A DNA stretch of 64,000 nt from Ochotona curzoniae (GCF_017591425.1 NW_024465369.1:29245001-29309000), one strand, 5' to 3'. Shown: positions 1 through 12,629, counted from the stretch's first letter. Numbers and translations: made by a program. The notes: generated by a model from the letters alone, not told the origin.

Positions 1-1280
1 GTTATTTTTACATATGAATATATCCTGGAATGGACAGATAACATGTAAATTTCCTTAAATACTTCTTTTTTGTGGTTCAAACACTTAAAAATGTAGTAAT
101 TTTCAAAAAGACATAACTACTGAGCATAGTCATCCATTTTGTAGAATAAATATTGTTATTTTTGTGCCTGTATGATTGAGATTTTGTAACTTTGAACATC
201 CTCTCCTCCAGTCTCTGATAACCCCCACTCTCCTTTGCCTCTGTGAGTTTCACTTTCTTAACTTCAATACAGTACACAAGATTTTGAGGGAAATTTAAAA
301 AATTCTAATAAAAATTAAAAACATTCAAAGCAAAATAGGAGAGATAGACTCTGCTCTAGATGATAATGATACAAATGGCGATTATTTACAAATCAACCTA
401 CAAACTCAATGCAATCCAAATGAAAAGTGAAGATATGCTTTTGAGGGTCACTAAAATTGCTCAGAAGCGTGGAGGCTAAAGTGTGTATGTGTATCTAAAC
501 AAGTGTCTTTTCTTTAATGACAGGTCTTACGAGACATTACTATTTGGTGCAAAGCAAGGCTGGCAGTGACAATCAGGAGTATGATTGTATCACTTATTTA
601 TAGTTATTGTTTGTTTTGTTTTTCCGAGGATTTATCTTGGTTAGTTTACAAGTTTACCAAGGCAGTTTTAATACTATGAATGTAATTACTTCTGTGCAGG
701 CAGTAATGCAGGGTCAGTATGGAGAACACATACACAGATACAAAATAAGGATCCAGTACGCCAAAAACCATCTGTTGTGCTTAGTAGTTATCAACACTAC
801 CTTAGGTTTTCTAATTCTAGAAATGCAAATTCCCAAAATTTAATTTTACCAGTCATAAATTCAAAATCATAATAGTGCTTAACATTGTGAGACTACATGA
901 CACTGCTTTAAAAGATAGTAACTCATGCTTTGTTAATTCCAAAATTATATCTCTTCCTCTGATTAAACGTTATGCTTTGGAAATGGGATTGATTTGTTAT
1001 AGTTAATGATATCAAATCCCGTTGTAGTATGTCCTTGCAAAGAAAATACTTGCAATTTTATCTCAGTATTTAAGTTCTATTGGATTGAATTCATTTTGAA
1101 TTTTGTACCCAGTACCGACAGTAATAGTAGCATTTCAGAGATTAAAAAATTTAGTGGAAAATAAATTCATCACTAAGTAATTTGACCAAGTGATTTATAT
1201 ATACATACACTTAATTGTCATGAAACATACAGCTATATTTATTCTGTATTCTAAAAGATGATATTATTTATCGCACAGCA
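1..1280. other. AT-rich non-coding stretch, nothing recognised
   Basis: Both strands carry only short chance frames with no family resemblance. No repeat that I can name. Confidence 0.5.
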
Positions 1281-1281
1281 T

Positions 1282-1395
1282 TCACACATAAGAGCACTTT
1301 GGCCTGTCGATTAAGATGATAGGTACAACACTCAGGTTTCATATTCTGAGTTCTTGTGTTCATTATACATCCTCAGCTCCTTACCCCAGCTCTCA
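1282..1395 (+). mobile_element. Possible very old C-type SINE head
   Basis: Reads like a worn tRNA-derived SINE 5' half: a box A-like 'ggcctgtcgattaagatgat', then a decayed 'cccatat...gagttcttg' region and 'cctcagctcc'. Too diverged to be sure. Confidence 0.3.
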
Positions 1396-1425
1396 CCCTC
1401 TCTTGATTTTTTAAAAATTTCTTTC

Positions 1426-1545
1426 CACTGTTAATTTTGGTGAACTGGATCTTAAGTGGAACAGCTGAAACTGCAAACTTTGCTCCTGTAAGATGCTGAC
1501 TTTGCAGGTGGTCAGTTAACCCACTGTGCTCAATGCTAACCCCTA
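1426..1545 (-). mobile_element. Old C-type SINE fragment (5' part)
   Basis: The reverse complement begins 'aggggttagcattgagcac' and continues 'agtgggttaactgaccacc', the tRNA-like head of an old lagomorph SINE, followed by a degraded body. The 3' half is missing. Confidence 0.5.
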
Positions 1546-1614
1546 AAACAAAGTAAATTCTGGCTTGGTATACCAGCCTGGTATCTTGGGAGGATAGTCA
1601 TCCCAAGATGTTTA

Positions 1615-1643
1615 AAAACAACAACATCAACAACAACAACAAC
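1615..1643. repeat. (CAA)n microsatellite
   Basis: Short CAA run with one interruption (CATCAA). Confidence 0.85.
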
Positions 1644-1705
1644 CATACACTTGTAGAAAAGTATTTCAGAAACAAATGACGACCAATGACGTTAATTTCT
1701 TACTT

Positions 1706-2017
1706 TCTTTTTTTTTAATGATTTATTCATTTTTATTTAAAAGATAGATATGCAAAAAAAAAAGATAGATATACAGAGAGAGAAGAGACAGAAAGATCAT
1801 CCATCCACCGGTTCATTCCCCAAGTGGCTGCAACAACCAGAGCTGAGCCAATCCGAAGCCAAGAGCAAGGAGTCTACTTCACGTAGACCTATTCCCATGC
1901 AGGTGCAGGGTCCCAAGGCTTTGGACCATCCCACCACTGCTTCTCCCAGGCAATGAGCAGGGAGCCAGATGGGAAGTAGAGCTGCCGGGACACAAACTGG
2001 CGCCCACATGGGATCCC
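1706..2017 (-). mobile_element. C-type SINE, 5' truncated
   Basis: In reverse orientation: T-run, 'agatagatatacagagagag', 'ccccaagtggctgcaac', 'aggtgcagggtcccaagg', then 'ggcgcccacatgggatccc'. The tRNA-like head is missing. The SINE stops directly against an L1 ORF2 remnant, so either this SINE or the L1 was truncated at the junction near 2017. Confidence 0.85.
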
Positions 2018-2375
2018 TCTATGGAAATCAGTATGGAGGATACTAAATCAATTGAAAATCAGCATACCATATGACCCAGCAATAGCACTCCTAGGAATAT
2101 ATCCAAAACACCTGTTTTATGAGAAACCAACATGCACCCCTATGTTTATAGCAGCACAATCAGTAATTGCAAAAACCTGGAAGCAATCGAAATGCCCATC
2201 AACAGAGGACTGGATAGGAAAGCTATGGTTCATATACTCCATGGGATACTACTCAGCTATCAAAAAAAATGAAATACAGTTCTTTGTGGCCAAATAGGCC
2301 CAATTGGAATCCATTATACTAAGAGAAATGAACCAATCCCAAATGATTAAATACCACATGTTTGCCATAATCTGA
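2018..2375 (+). pseudogene. L1 ORF2 C-terminal remnant
   Basis: The frame beginning near 2052 reads [14 protein letters not shown], then MFIAA, IAKTWKQSKCPSTEDWI and YYSAIKKNE. These are the family signature of the C-terminal, cysteine-rich end of the L1 endonuclease/reverse transcriptase protein. A stop at 2295-2297 interrupts it, and the same frame then continues with LESIILREMNQSQ. The reverse transcriptase and endonuclease domains are absent, so the fragment is inactive. Confidence 0.85.
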
Positions 2376-3820
2376 GACTAAAAGTTGTTAATCTGGAAAA
2401 TAATACCAATACATTGTAACATTATTGCAACCTCTGACAACATGTATCCAATGCAATAAGACAATGCATTGTAACCTATAATACAATTAATGTGAGTCAG
2501 AATGCGTAAGATCTACATCAAAGAACTGTAAAACCTAAAATACTCTTAATACCTTATGTTACTCCATAATGGGGAGGGAATACAGAGAAATCCTCCAATA
2601 AGTGAGTGGAAGATGTGAAACATAGCCTATCAGGATCAAACCTGATAACCCACAGACAACAGACTCGAATCAGCACTAGACAATAGTAAAGCTACATAGG
2701 CATAAGGGGGGAATCGGGAGCGACCCTGAAAGCCTCTTAATAGGAGGTCATGCATATGGGGCAGGGGAGAGACCCCAGAGTGGAGTGGGAAGTCAGGAGG
2801 AGGCTCGCATCCCAACCCTGAAGACTCCCAGATCCTCACTAAGGATCGTCAACATGGACACCAAGGACTACATCCCAACCACTAAGGAGACCACGGGGAA
2901 TAGGAGTGCCTTCGGAGGCCTAGAACTCTGAGGTCACCCACCCCCATCTGGAGCCTCCACAGGAGATGGAAGAAGTCCAAACTCTGCAGTGCAGAAACCA
3001 GTGCCATCGAAATGATAGCCAGGAGCCCTGAGCGATCTGCAGAAACAGAAGAATAATAAACTTCCTCTGGGAATAAAGAGGTGAGCTTTCTCTGGTCCTA
3101 GCCTGGATCTGGCTCTGAGTCCCCACCCTCCCTCACAGTGACCATTAGGATCGCTCCAGTAACCCCTCAAAACAAACAAACAAATATACATACAAACAAA
3201 AAATCTAGAATGGACAGACAACAACATGGAAAGCTTAGAATCAGACAGGAAACACCCAGTGTGGAACCAAACAGGCCTCACTAGGTGGGACACAAAGATT
3301 AGTAACGCCTCACTGGGGTATTGGGGATTTCTCTGCACACCCATCCTAAATTAAAAAAAAAAAATTATTGTACCTAAACTGATAACTGTATGGAATCAGG
3401 TTGAATACAAACCAAAATTGAAATGTCTATGAAGAAGTCACAGGATGTAGTTAAGAAACCGCATCTTCCTATCAACATACTATTAATCAATGTCATGTCA
3501 ATTGATGCCATGAGGTTGTAAATGGTTGTTGAGGTCATGTCGGGGCCTTTAATCGTTTGGGATGATGCTTAGCTGGATTTACCTTCAGACCAGAGGTGGT
3601 CTCACCAAGAAATTGTTGAATCCACTAGGATAATAAGAATTTATGGTTGGTTAAATATTTCCAATGAAAGAACCACAACTGAATTTGAACTGTGGTAATG
3701 CAACAAAGTGGAGAAATCCACTATGCAGAGAGGGTTCGGGGAGGGGTGGAGGGAATCCCAGTGCCCATAACACTGTGTCACATAATGCAATACAATTAAT
3801 AAAATTTAAAAAAAAAGAAA
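2018..3820 (+). mobile_element. L1 (LINE-1) 3' end with long 3' UTR
   Basis: Truncated L1 holding the last part of ORF2 (to about 2375) and an unusually long 3' UTR of roughly 1.4 kb. It ends in a G-rich stretch (3728-3752), an AATAAA at 3798-3803 and an A-tract near 3820. The last 350 bases match the 3' end of the L1 at 54960-56497 (shared 'tttgaactgt', 'ttgttgaat', 'cagaccag' blocks). The interior, about 2640-3350, also occurs in reverse orientation at 5236-5880. Confidence 0.85.
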
Positions 3821-5235
3821 TATAAAGCATTTTTTAAAGAAAATTTGGTAGTTTCTTTCATTGTATTGTTACCTGACATGTTGTTTAACCAGTTCTCTAA
3901 TGTTATTCAAAAAAATCCTTATGACATTTTTTCTAATTGTTTAGAAATTGCTAGGTCATTATAGTTTATTTTGTATATTTTCCATATCCAGAAACTCTGC
4001 TGAACTAAGGATTCCTCTATATATTTGTTTTGCATTTTTATGTAAGTAACTGCATGGCTATTGACAATCAGAGTCTTACTATTTTTCGTCCATGTGCAAT
4101 TTTTCTCACCTTAAGGTACTGGCTACAACCACTAATATAATATAATGTAAAAATTGTAAAAACTGTCAGAGAAAAAGTGTAAATATTTTATCATTAAATG
4201 TATCTTTGCTATCAATTTTTTAAAAATACCTCTTTTAGGTTAGCTTCGGCCAGGTGGTCATACAACCTTATTTTGAAGACATCATAAGTAAGAGTTGAGT
4301 TTTTTAAAAAATCATCTCTCTTTTATTAAACCTGTGTCATCCTCTACACTGCTTAATAGTAATATTAAATAATTTAATTCCTAGAATAACCTTTGTCTGG
4401 GAAATGTTTATTATTAATACATCATAGGTATTAGTGTACAAATATCTTAACCCATAAATCACTATTAATGATCATTAAATCTTCAGTCTTGTTATTGTCT
4501 CCTTTAACCAGTAACCCTTTGCTTTATTCTTCATATATTCTTGAATTCCCAAGTCCTTGTGTGCAATAATCCTTTTCAACATGAAGAATTCCTCTTACTA
4601 TTGCTTTTGAATTAACTGATAGAAAAACTTTTGATGTTGATGATTGGTTATTTCTTTCTCTTTTTCTTTTTTTTTGTTTCCTTTTTCTTTTTATTTTTAA
4701 GAAGGGGTTTATTTGGAAATATTTTCATTTCCTTTCATTATTACAAGTTATTATCCCTTTGTTTTGCATTCTGGAGTGACTTTTTTCCTTTTGGAATTTT
4801 AAAGGCACTACATTACTGCTTTTTGATTTTTTGTATTTCTGTGGAGATGTAAGCTTCAAGCATAATGAAAACTATTTGCATGCGATTTTCATTTCATTCT
4901 CTTTCTCATTCAAAATGTGCCCTTGTTGTTTCAGTAGCATTACTTTGAAATTACTAAGCCATATTTGTGATATGGTCATCTTTGCATAAACATCACTTGA
5001 GATTATAACATTTTTGAGTATTTAGTTTGATTTTTTTCCAATCTTAGGAAAATTCTAACTTGTTTCATCTCAAAATATTTCATGTATTCCAACTCTTCCC
5101 TCTTTCATTGCTGGGAGGCAGAGTCAGTTTATGCTGCTATAGCAAAGTGACATACACTTAGCGATGTATATGGATAGTATAAACTGGCTTATAACTCTAA
5201 CAACATATATGTCAACAGTTGAGGTGCAGAACAGT
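3821..5235. other. AT-rich stretch without recognised genes
   Basis: Contains a T-rich tract near 4648-4705. A short segment at about 5115-5160 ('tatgctgctatagcaaagtgaca') resembles the end of a MaLR-type LTR in reverse orientation, but it is too short to call. Confidence 0.5.
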
Positions 5236-5995
5236 TTTGGGGGTGGTGTGTGCTGAGAAATCTTCAATACCTTAGTGAGGTGTAACTAAGCTTTATGTCC
5301 TACCTAGTCAGATATGTGTGAGTCCAAGCTGACCGTGTCCTGTCCTAAGCTTTCCGTATTGGTCTCTGTCTATCTAATCTAATGGGGCTTTTTTGGGGGG
5401 TGGGAGGGAGTGGAGCTCTGGAACGACCCTGATGGTCATTGCAAGAGAGGGTGGGGATCCAAAGTTGGAACTAAGTAAGGACCAGAGAAAGCTCTTCGTC
5501 CAAGTCCTGAAGAAAGTTTACTGTTCTTCTGTTTCTGAGGACCGCTTAGGGCTCCTGGCTGTTGTTCCGATAAGCTTGGATCCCGTGAGGAAGGATCTGG
5601 GCTTCTTCTATCCTGTGTGGGAGTTCTGGAAGGGAGTAGATGACCTCAGAGTTCTTGGCCTCTAAGGGCACTCCAATTCCCAGTGGTCTCTTTGGCAGTT
5701 GGGATATAGCTCTTTGTGCCCGTACTGATAGTCCTAGGTGAGGATCCAGGAGTCTCCAGGGCTGGGATACAAGCCTCCTCCTGTCCACCTGCTCCACTCT
5801 GGGGTTCGCCCCCTGCTCTGTGCATATATGACCTCCTGTTAAGAGACTGTCAGAATCACTCTTGATTCCCACTGTATGTCTTTATAGTTTTGCTAATGTC
5901 TAATGAATGATCTGTCTGATGTGTTTTTGAATTCTATTGGCTAGGATTTTGTTGAGGATCTTAGCATCAATTCCCGGTACTCTGGTGTTCCTAAT
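5236..5995 (-). mobile_element. L1 fragment: ORF2 RT piece joined to lagomorph-type 3' UTR
   Basis: The reverse complement of 5236-5880 aligns by eye, block after block, with the 3' UTR at 2700-3350 (shared blocks 'ggaccagagaaagctc', 'gggctcctggct', 'tgacctcagagttct', 'gaggatc', 'aagcctcctcctg'). Beyond 5915 the minus strand reads IDAKILNKILANRIQKHIRQ, a reverse transcriptase motif of L1 ORF2. The RT piece abuts the 3' UTR with the rest of ORF2 missing, which implies an internal deletion. Confidence 0.75.
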
Positions 5996-6235
5996 AGCCA
6001 CTCATTTACTAGACCACAATTATGAGTTTTCTGGAAGCCTCTGACTTCTCAGCTTCTTAGCAACATTTCTAATTCCCACTTCTTATTCCTTTGTCTAAGA
6101 AACAATGTCCATGCTTAAACAAATACCTATAGGGGCAACTGTCCCAAGCAAACTTATGAGCTTCCCTGGATAAGTTTTTCTGCTCTTTTTCTAGCACTTT
6201 ATTTTTGGCTATTTGAAGACTCTGAAAAGGACTTC

Positions 6236-6597
6236 AAATAGATTTTTAATTTAGTATTTTTATTTGAAAGGCAAAATTAGAGAAAGAAGGAGAGACAGAG
6301 AGAGACAAAGAATCTTGCCTCCGCTGATCATTCCCACAAATGGCCACAATGGCCAGGGATAAGCAGAGCTGAAGCCAGAAGCTTTGAGCTTCTTTCCAGG
6401 GCTCCCATGTGGGGACAGCGGCCCAAAACTTAGGCTAGCCTCTGCGGCTTTCTGATGTCATAAGCAGGGAGCTGGATTGGAAGTGGACCAGCCAGGATAT
6501 GAACCAGGGCCTATATGGGATGCTGGTGCTTCAGACGGGGATTTAGCCGGCACAAGTGGAGGATTAGTCTGTTATGCCACTCCACAGACCTCAAACA
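6236..6597 (-). mobile_element. Older C-type SINE, near full length
   Basis: Reverse-orientation order is complete: 'tttatttgaaaggcaaa', GA-rich block, 'aagcagggagctggattgg', 'cctatatgggatgctggtg', and a head ending 'ttatgccactccacag'. 'tcaaatagattttt' at its left edge recurs right of the next SINE (after 6941), consistent with a target-site duplication later split by that SINE. Confidence 0.8.
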
Positions 6598-6603
6598 GCT
6601 TTT

Positions 6604-6941
6604 TAAAGGATTATTTATTTATTTATTTATTTATATTGGAAAGTCAGATATACAGACAGGAGGAGAGACAAAGAGGAAGATCTTTCATCTGTTGATTTGC
6701 TCCTCAAGCGGCTACAACATCCGGAGCTGTGCCTACCCAAAACCAGGACTCCAGAGCCTCCTCTGGGTCTCCCACTTGTGTTCAAGGGCCCAAGGCTTTG
6801 GGCTGTCCTTGACTGCTTTCCCAGGCCACAAACAGGCAGCTGGATGGGAAGTGGAACTGCCAGGATTAGAAACAACAACCATATGGGATCCTGACACGTT
6901 CAAGGTGAGGACTTTAGCCGCTAGGCTACCGCACCGGGCCC
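6604..6941 (-). mobile_element. C-type SINE, inserted at the edge of the preceding one
   Basis: Reverse-orientation copy with a (TTTA)n run at 6613-6634, 'ggaaagtcagatatacag', 'atatgggatcctgacacgtt' and a head ending 'ccgcaccgggccc'. It is better preserved than its left neighbour. Flanks 'ctcaaacag' (left) and 'ctcaaatag' (right) suggest a short duplicated target. Confidence 0.85.
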
Positions 6942-8845
6942 TCAAATAGATTTTTTTAAATTAAGATTTAATTTTAATTTAAAATTAAATTAAGATTGTT
7001 GTTTGTGTCATTAGTCTGCAGCATCACATCAGAAGTTGATGTCTCTTTTAATTTTAAAATGTATGCAGTTTAAAATTGTTATGTATATTCAGTTTGTTAG
7101 CAAAAGTGAATATTACATTTAGCTGTTGAAAATATCAGCTTTCTTTCACTTTTGCATTCTAAAGATGACATTAAAATCAATACACAATAGCTTGCATTTC
7201 TTGGACACTTGTTTCATAAATCTTTTCTACAAATAAAGGGGAATTTAGTGCTAAATAAATCATACAGTTGAGACACATAATTTAGCTTATTTCTTCAGTT
7301 AATCATCTGTTAAATATTTTTAAGGACTGAGAGTTTATTAGCTCTGTGTCTACTATTGAAAATCCTTAACAGGAAATAACTTTTTAAATCCACAATGAAA
7401 AAAATTAGAATTTTTCTGTTAGTTTTGTCTTTTTTATCTAATATTCATCGGAAAACATTTCTGAGAAATGCCAATTCTTTTGAAAGGACCCATTCATTTT
7501 TAAGAGAGAACCCAAATTAGGAGGCAAATGAAAAATGACAATATGAAATACAATAAAGGTAATAATAGAAACTGTATAGCTGAATGTGCTGGGAGCCTGA
7601 TAAACATGATAGTCAGCCTTGCTTTGGCTACAGTTGCAATTTACAAGCGGAAGGATTTAAGATTTAACATTCCTTCCAGCTTTCATTGCGAGGAACCATC
7701 TCGAGAATGACTTTTGAATGCTGGCTCTGTTGCCACGTGTTATAGCTATATGGAACTTTTCCTAATAGCATCATTCTTACATGTGTGGAACAGTATACTA
7801 GTCAGTTTGGAAGCCAGTTAGCAATTTGCTTGATCTTTTGCTTTCTTAAGCTTCTTAAAGTGACTGTTGAGAACACAACTGTTGCATATGACTATTCAGG
7901 AGTTGATGATTTACATGGGATTTTTCACCCAAATTCAATCTAAATCCAGGAATTTCTTCAAATTATTTAGTTGTCACAGATTTTAATAAAACTCATATGA
8001 AATCTATGAACACAGAGCTAAATTTAATACCCATTTCAAAATTTAAAATAATATAAATATACTTAGTTTCATTGTTTATTTAATTATTCAAGTGAAACCA
8101 AAATGATATGCAAAACCAGAGAATGAAATGTGGATTCTATTTTTGAGATGCTACCACAAATAAAAATGATCTATTTAAAGTCATATTTCAGCATAGCAAT
8201 ATTGGAATGGGACACACCCAGGAACTGATGTCAGCAAATAGGTAACAACAGTCTAAGGAGGAAGTCCCAGGATGGCTTGCTGCACACCATTTCACCAAAG
8301 GTAGAATAGAAGGCCAGGAGAACTGGAACAAGGGTAGGGATCAGATATAAGCATCTTACTCATGGAACCAGACAGGCCAGCAGAAAATGAATAAGAAAAA
8401 TGAGGATATTGCAATAATTAAGTTCTAAGTGGAAAAAGCAGAGTAAGTCAGGACCAGCATTAGGAATACTGAGTGTTTGGGTTTTTCTTGTTGTTGTTTT
8501 TGTAAGTATTATAAATACATATCTATATTACATTCTCAGTTTGGATTCCCTCTTACATGTTCTTTCACTATTTTTTTAAAATTTTATCCATTTTTAAAAT
8601 ATATATATAATGAACTCTTCTGTCATATTATGATGTATATTTACCTGTCTGGTCAAAAAAATTTATAAGAAAATATGAAAACATATACCATGACAGATAT
8701 GTATGGAGTAATTCTACTAAGTACCTTTATTGATTGAACGTTTGTAGTAAATTATAAGGAATTGGAAAAGAGGCAGAGAAGACATATGTACCACTCGAAA
8801 AAGCAAAACACTGTGATCAAAAGCCATTCTTGAAGCAGGAATTTA
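6942..8845. other. AT-rich stretch, nothing recognised
   Basis: The longest frames are under 65 codons and have no family features. An AT-only self-complementary stretch lies at about 6958-6993. Confidence 0.45.
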
Positions 8846-8849
8846 ACCA

Positions 8850-9105
8850 CAAAGTTAAGATGCAAAGTCACAATGGAATGTCTGTGTTCAAGGCAGATCT
8901 TGAGGTTTCAAATTCCTACTTACAGTCTTGCAGACTCTGAGAGATAATGTTGATGACTTGGGTCGTCTTCTGCTCTTGTGGAAGATCTGAATTATATTTC
9001 CAGTTCCTGGTCCTTGCTCAAGCCAAATCCCAGCCATTATGGCTCTTTGAGAAGTTAAACAATGGATGGTAACACTGTCTTCCTATCAAGTGAATAAAAA
9101 GATTA
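8850..9105 (+). mobile_element. Old C-type SINE, diverged
   Basis: Plus-orientation order is kept: 'agttaagatgcaaagtcac', 'gggttcaa'-like 'ctgtgttcaagg', 'agactctgagaga', 'gtggaagatctgaatta', 'agccattatggctctttgag', 'caatggatgg', then an A-rich end 'gaataaaaagatta'. An older subfamily than the 32-kb copy. Confidence 0.55.
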
Positions 9106-9248
9106 GTTCTTATTTAATTGATATTGGAAGCACTAAGACCATTGTTTTATGATGTCTGTAAAACACAATCACTGTTTCTACTCTGACACCTGCATTGCCT
9201 GATAATCAGAAATATAAAGGTACTATAAACAGCAACTCTTTTAAAAGA

Positions 9249-9308
9249 CTTGAAATAAAATAAAATAAAATAAAATAATATATATATATATATACACTCA
9301 TACACACA
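9249..9308. repeat. Compound (AAAAT)n / (TA)n / (CA) low-complexity tract
   Basis: AAAAT units run directly into a TA run and then CACA. Confidence 0.85.
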
Positions 9309-10114
9309 AATATGCCATATATTTGGTGTATACCTTGTTTTCTTCATTTGACAAATAATGTTTACTTTATCCCAATGCATCAGTTGATATTTGGATCTCT
9401 GTTTGTAGTTATAAACATAGTTTTTATGAAGCGATGCTCCAGTGTATATTTTTTAGCAACCTCTCTATGGAAGTGTCTTTGACAAAGTCAACTATGACAC
9501 ACATAATAAAAATAGAATAACTTTTATGTTTAAAAAAGTATAAAAATTTTCCCTTAGATATAATTCCTGTTATTTCACATGGAATATGAAGATAAAAACA
9601 TGATGCCCACATTCTGATTTTGTAAGTCGTAGTATTTTATATTGATTTTGACAAGTGATCATATTTAACCAAATTAGTTCTATATAGTAGTAGGATCATT
9701 AAACATTCTATAACCTCCAGTTACTGCCCTTGGACATCATGCATTTCTCTTAGTTTGTCAGCAAAACCTGCATTGCTCAAAACATGTTAGTGGTGATGAT
9801 AATTTGTGACATAAGATGTTCTTGGCAAGGAATTGGCTGACAAAGAGATACTAAAAAGTGTAATATTCTGGTGGTTTCCAGGAATCTTGTCAATAAAACA
9901 ATAGACATTATGGACTCAGAATTCTGTAAGTTTTTCCCTTATAAACTTTCCCAAGCTTAACCAGAATGTTGTTATAGTATTTTCCATGATAAAAATTTAA
10001 TGCCTAAATTCAATTATGATAAGATTTATTAATATTTGATAAAATTGCCAGAAGTAAAACATTTTACAAAAAATTCCTTTGACTGTACTAGTATATTTTT
10101 ATAATAATGTGGAA
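9309..10114. other. AT-rich stretch, nothing recognised
   Basis: No coding frame or repeat that I can support. Confidence 0.45.
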
Positions 10115-10434
10115 TTTTTATGATTTCTTTCTACTTGGGAGTCACAGTTACAGAGAGAGAATGGGAGACAGAGAGACAGAGATCTTCCATCTGCTGGTTC
10201 AGTAATCAGATGATCAGAACACTGCTGGGTTGATCCAAATCTGTGTGTGCAGGATCTTCTTTAGTCTCCCATGTGGGTACAGGGGCCATAGGCCTTGGGC
10301 TATCTTCCACTGCTTTCCCAAGCCATCAGCAGGGAGCTGCACTGGGAGCAGAACAGCTGGGACTGAAACCGGAGACTATTTGATTTCAGTATCATAGTTG
10401 GAGGATAAGCTTGTTATGCCATCATGTTGGCCCA
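10115..10434 (-). mobile_element. Older C-type SINE
   Basis: Reverse orientation: 'gttacagagagagaatggga', 'gatcttccatctgctggttc', 'ctcccatgtgggtacaggg', 'ctttcccaagccatcagcag', and a head ending 'ttatgccatcatgttggccc'. Confidence 0.8.
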
Positions 10435-12490
10435 ACAAAAGTTTGAATTTTTTTTTTTTATTCAAAATATCCAGTGCATTCTCCTCTCTCTGTCTGTTTT
10501 CAGCATGGTTGATTTTCGACACCAACTATGATAGATACTTTCTATAATAGATAGTTTTTTGATTGTTGATGATGAATGATTTGATGCAAGGCTGTTAGCA
10601 TCTTTGCTTAATCAAACTTTAAAGTAATTCATTCTTAAGTAACATGTAATCTAATGTCAAATGATTATAACCACGCATCATCCAGGTATAAATTTACCTT
10701 ATAATACTTGAATCCACCTTCATTGACAACACAACACATTGCTTTTCTAGAGCCAAATGAAGATCGGTATCACTCTCCCTCCCTTTTTCTGTCTCTTGTT
10801 GTAAGAGATATTATGATATTTTAACTTTCCTTTCCAACTTAAAATAAGTTATTAGGACCATATTACATTGGTTATTTTGGTACCCTAGTAAATACATCCA
10901 GAACTGTGTTCTTAAAACAACAATTTGGTTCAAAGTTCCATGGATTATAATTTTGATCAAAAATTTCTCTAGGGTTCTTCTGATATATGAACTGGATTCA
11001 TTTGTACATCTTGGGCCCTGAAAGTTAATCAGTTGTGGTAGAATCAGATATCCATTTAAGTTTCAGATAGTGTCAGCTTTTTGTCCCATTAGGAGTTTGT
11101 AGGAATTTTGAAATTCATTCTTTACTTAACCATTCTAAGAACAAGAAAAAGAGAATCTCTATACTTGTATTTGACTGGAAAATTTAAAAATGGAGTTGGT
11201 GGAGGTGAAGATAGAGAAATCATAATTAAGAAGCCACAGGGAGGAGTCATTCAGTTCTTCTAATTTCTTTAACTTAAATGTCATCCTGCTGCTAATGAAA
11301 AAGGAAGACTTTATATAATCATTTTAAAGAAGTGATTATTTTTAAAAATATATTTTTCCAAAGTTAGATTTTATGGATAATTTATTTAATTCAATAAAAG
11401 TATAAATTGTCAGTCTCATCTTATAGATATTAATATGGAAAAATGTTAACTAAATAGATTTTCAATACAAATTCAGTTTATCAAACAGATATGGTGGTTA
11501 AAAAATAATTGTAGGAAGGAGAAACCAAAAGCATATACTTAGTTGATAATCTACAAAATACAGCCTGACTTAGACTAGACTGTGTCATCTCTTGCTTCCC
11601 TTTTGTGCATTTTATATAGCAGTGGCATAAATATTATTTACTATATTTGGCTTTATCTGTACTATAATATTCAATTTAGTATAAATTTAGTAACATATCA
11701 AATATTTGAAAATTCAAATAAGGTCTAATTTCAAATTTATGTGATGTACTGATATATCAGGTTCACTGAATAGCATCTCTTTCATTTAGATTTATTCCCT
11801 TTCTCACTAATTGTCATAGCTCAATGTTAACGTGTTTCTTAACATGTATATGATAAAATTAGGCCAGTTTTCCATAGAGAACATATAAACATTACTTGAA
11901 TTAGAAGTGTTTTAATGTGAAAAGTAACTAACAGCTGGGATGACATTTACTGAAGAAATTGAATATAGGGTTTGTTGCTGGGCATGGGACTTAAGTCATG
12001 GGGGAAAAATAAAAGAGGGCATTCTGCTCATTTCCTGCTGGAAGCCTGAAGTTGTAAAATCAATGCTGGAACATAAATGTGAAATTACTTTCTTTTATGG
12101 GTATATTCTCCTGATTGATATAACCGGTTTCTTGTTCATTTCTGTTATTATCTCTCTATATTGAAAGTCCCAATGCATATCCCCAGATACTGAAAATCCC
12201 TCTATTTAAAATAATAACTAGAGATATCAAGCTTCTTATAGATAAATATTATAAATTCCCAGCTTATGTAAACTAAATGCCCTCTGTATTTTTCTTATTG
12301 AGGGCTTTTTCTAGAAGATACATTATGAACTGATTTTGAAGTCAGCAGTAAATGATATAAATTTTGTTTATTTTCATGTTTAGAATAGCGGAATGATGCA
12401 TGCATAATGAGCTATTTTTTGCTGAATGAGCTACACACATGTGTTAGAAAAGCAGGCAGTGTCTCCACATTCTTCTTACTCTAGATCTGT
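10435..12490. other. AT-rich stretch, nothing recognised
   Basis: Only short open frames. A 74-codon frame at 11940-12164 has no family features. Confidence 0.45.
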
Positions 12491-12595
12491 TTTTATTCCC
12501 CCATAGGGGAAAGGGTTGATTGCATAACTGGAGGGCTGTATCCGGGAGAGTTTTCATTCTCTTATGGGGAGGAAATTGATTGTATAATTAAAAGG
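12491..12595 (+). repeat. Two-copy imperfect tandem repeat, period 60
   Basis: Segments 12491-12535 and 12551-12595 align without gaps at an offset of exactly 60 bases (for example 'ttgattgcataa' at 12516 and 'ttgattgtataa' at 12576). Confidence 0.7.
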
Positions 12596-12629
12596 TGAAA
12601 TAAGGAGTGGGTTGAAAGTGCCTGGTGCT

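Noticed and set aside
2934..3344. 136-codon minus-strand frame
   Set aside because: It is the antisense of an L1 3' UTR, and its homologue at 5236-5880 does not keep the same frame.
5115..5235. MaLR LTR end
   Set aside because: Only about 25 bases resemble it before the similarity is lost; too little to list as a feature.
7528..7710. 60-codon frame with a short hydrophobic segment as a micropeptide gene
   Set aside because: No conservation evidence, no domain, and the frame length is within chance expectation for this amount of sequence.
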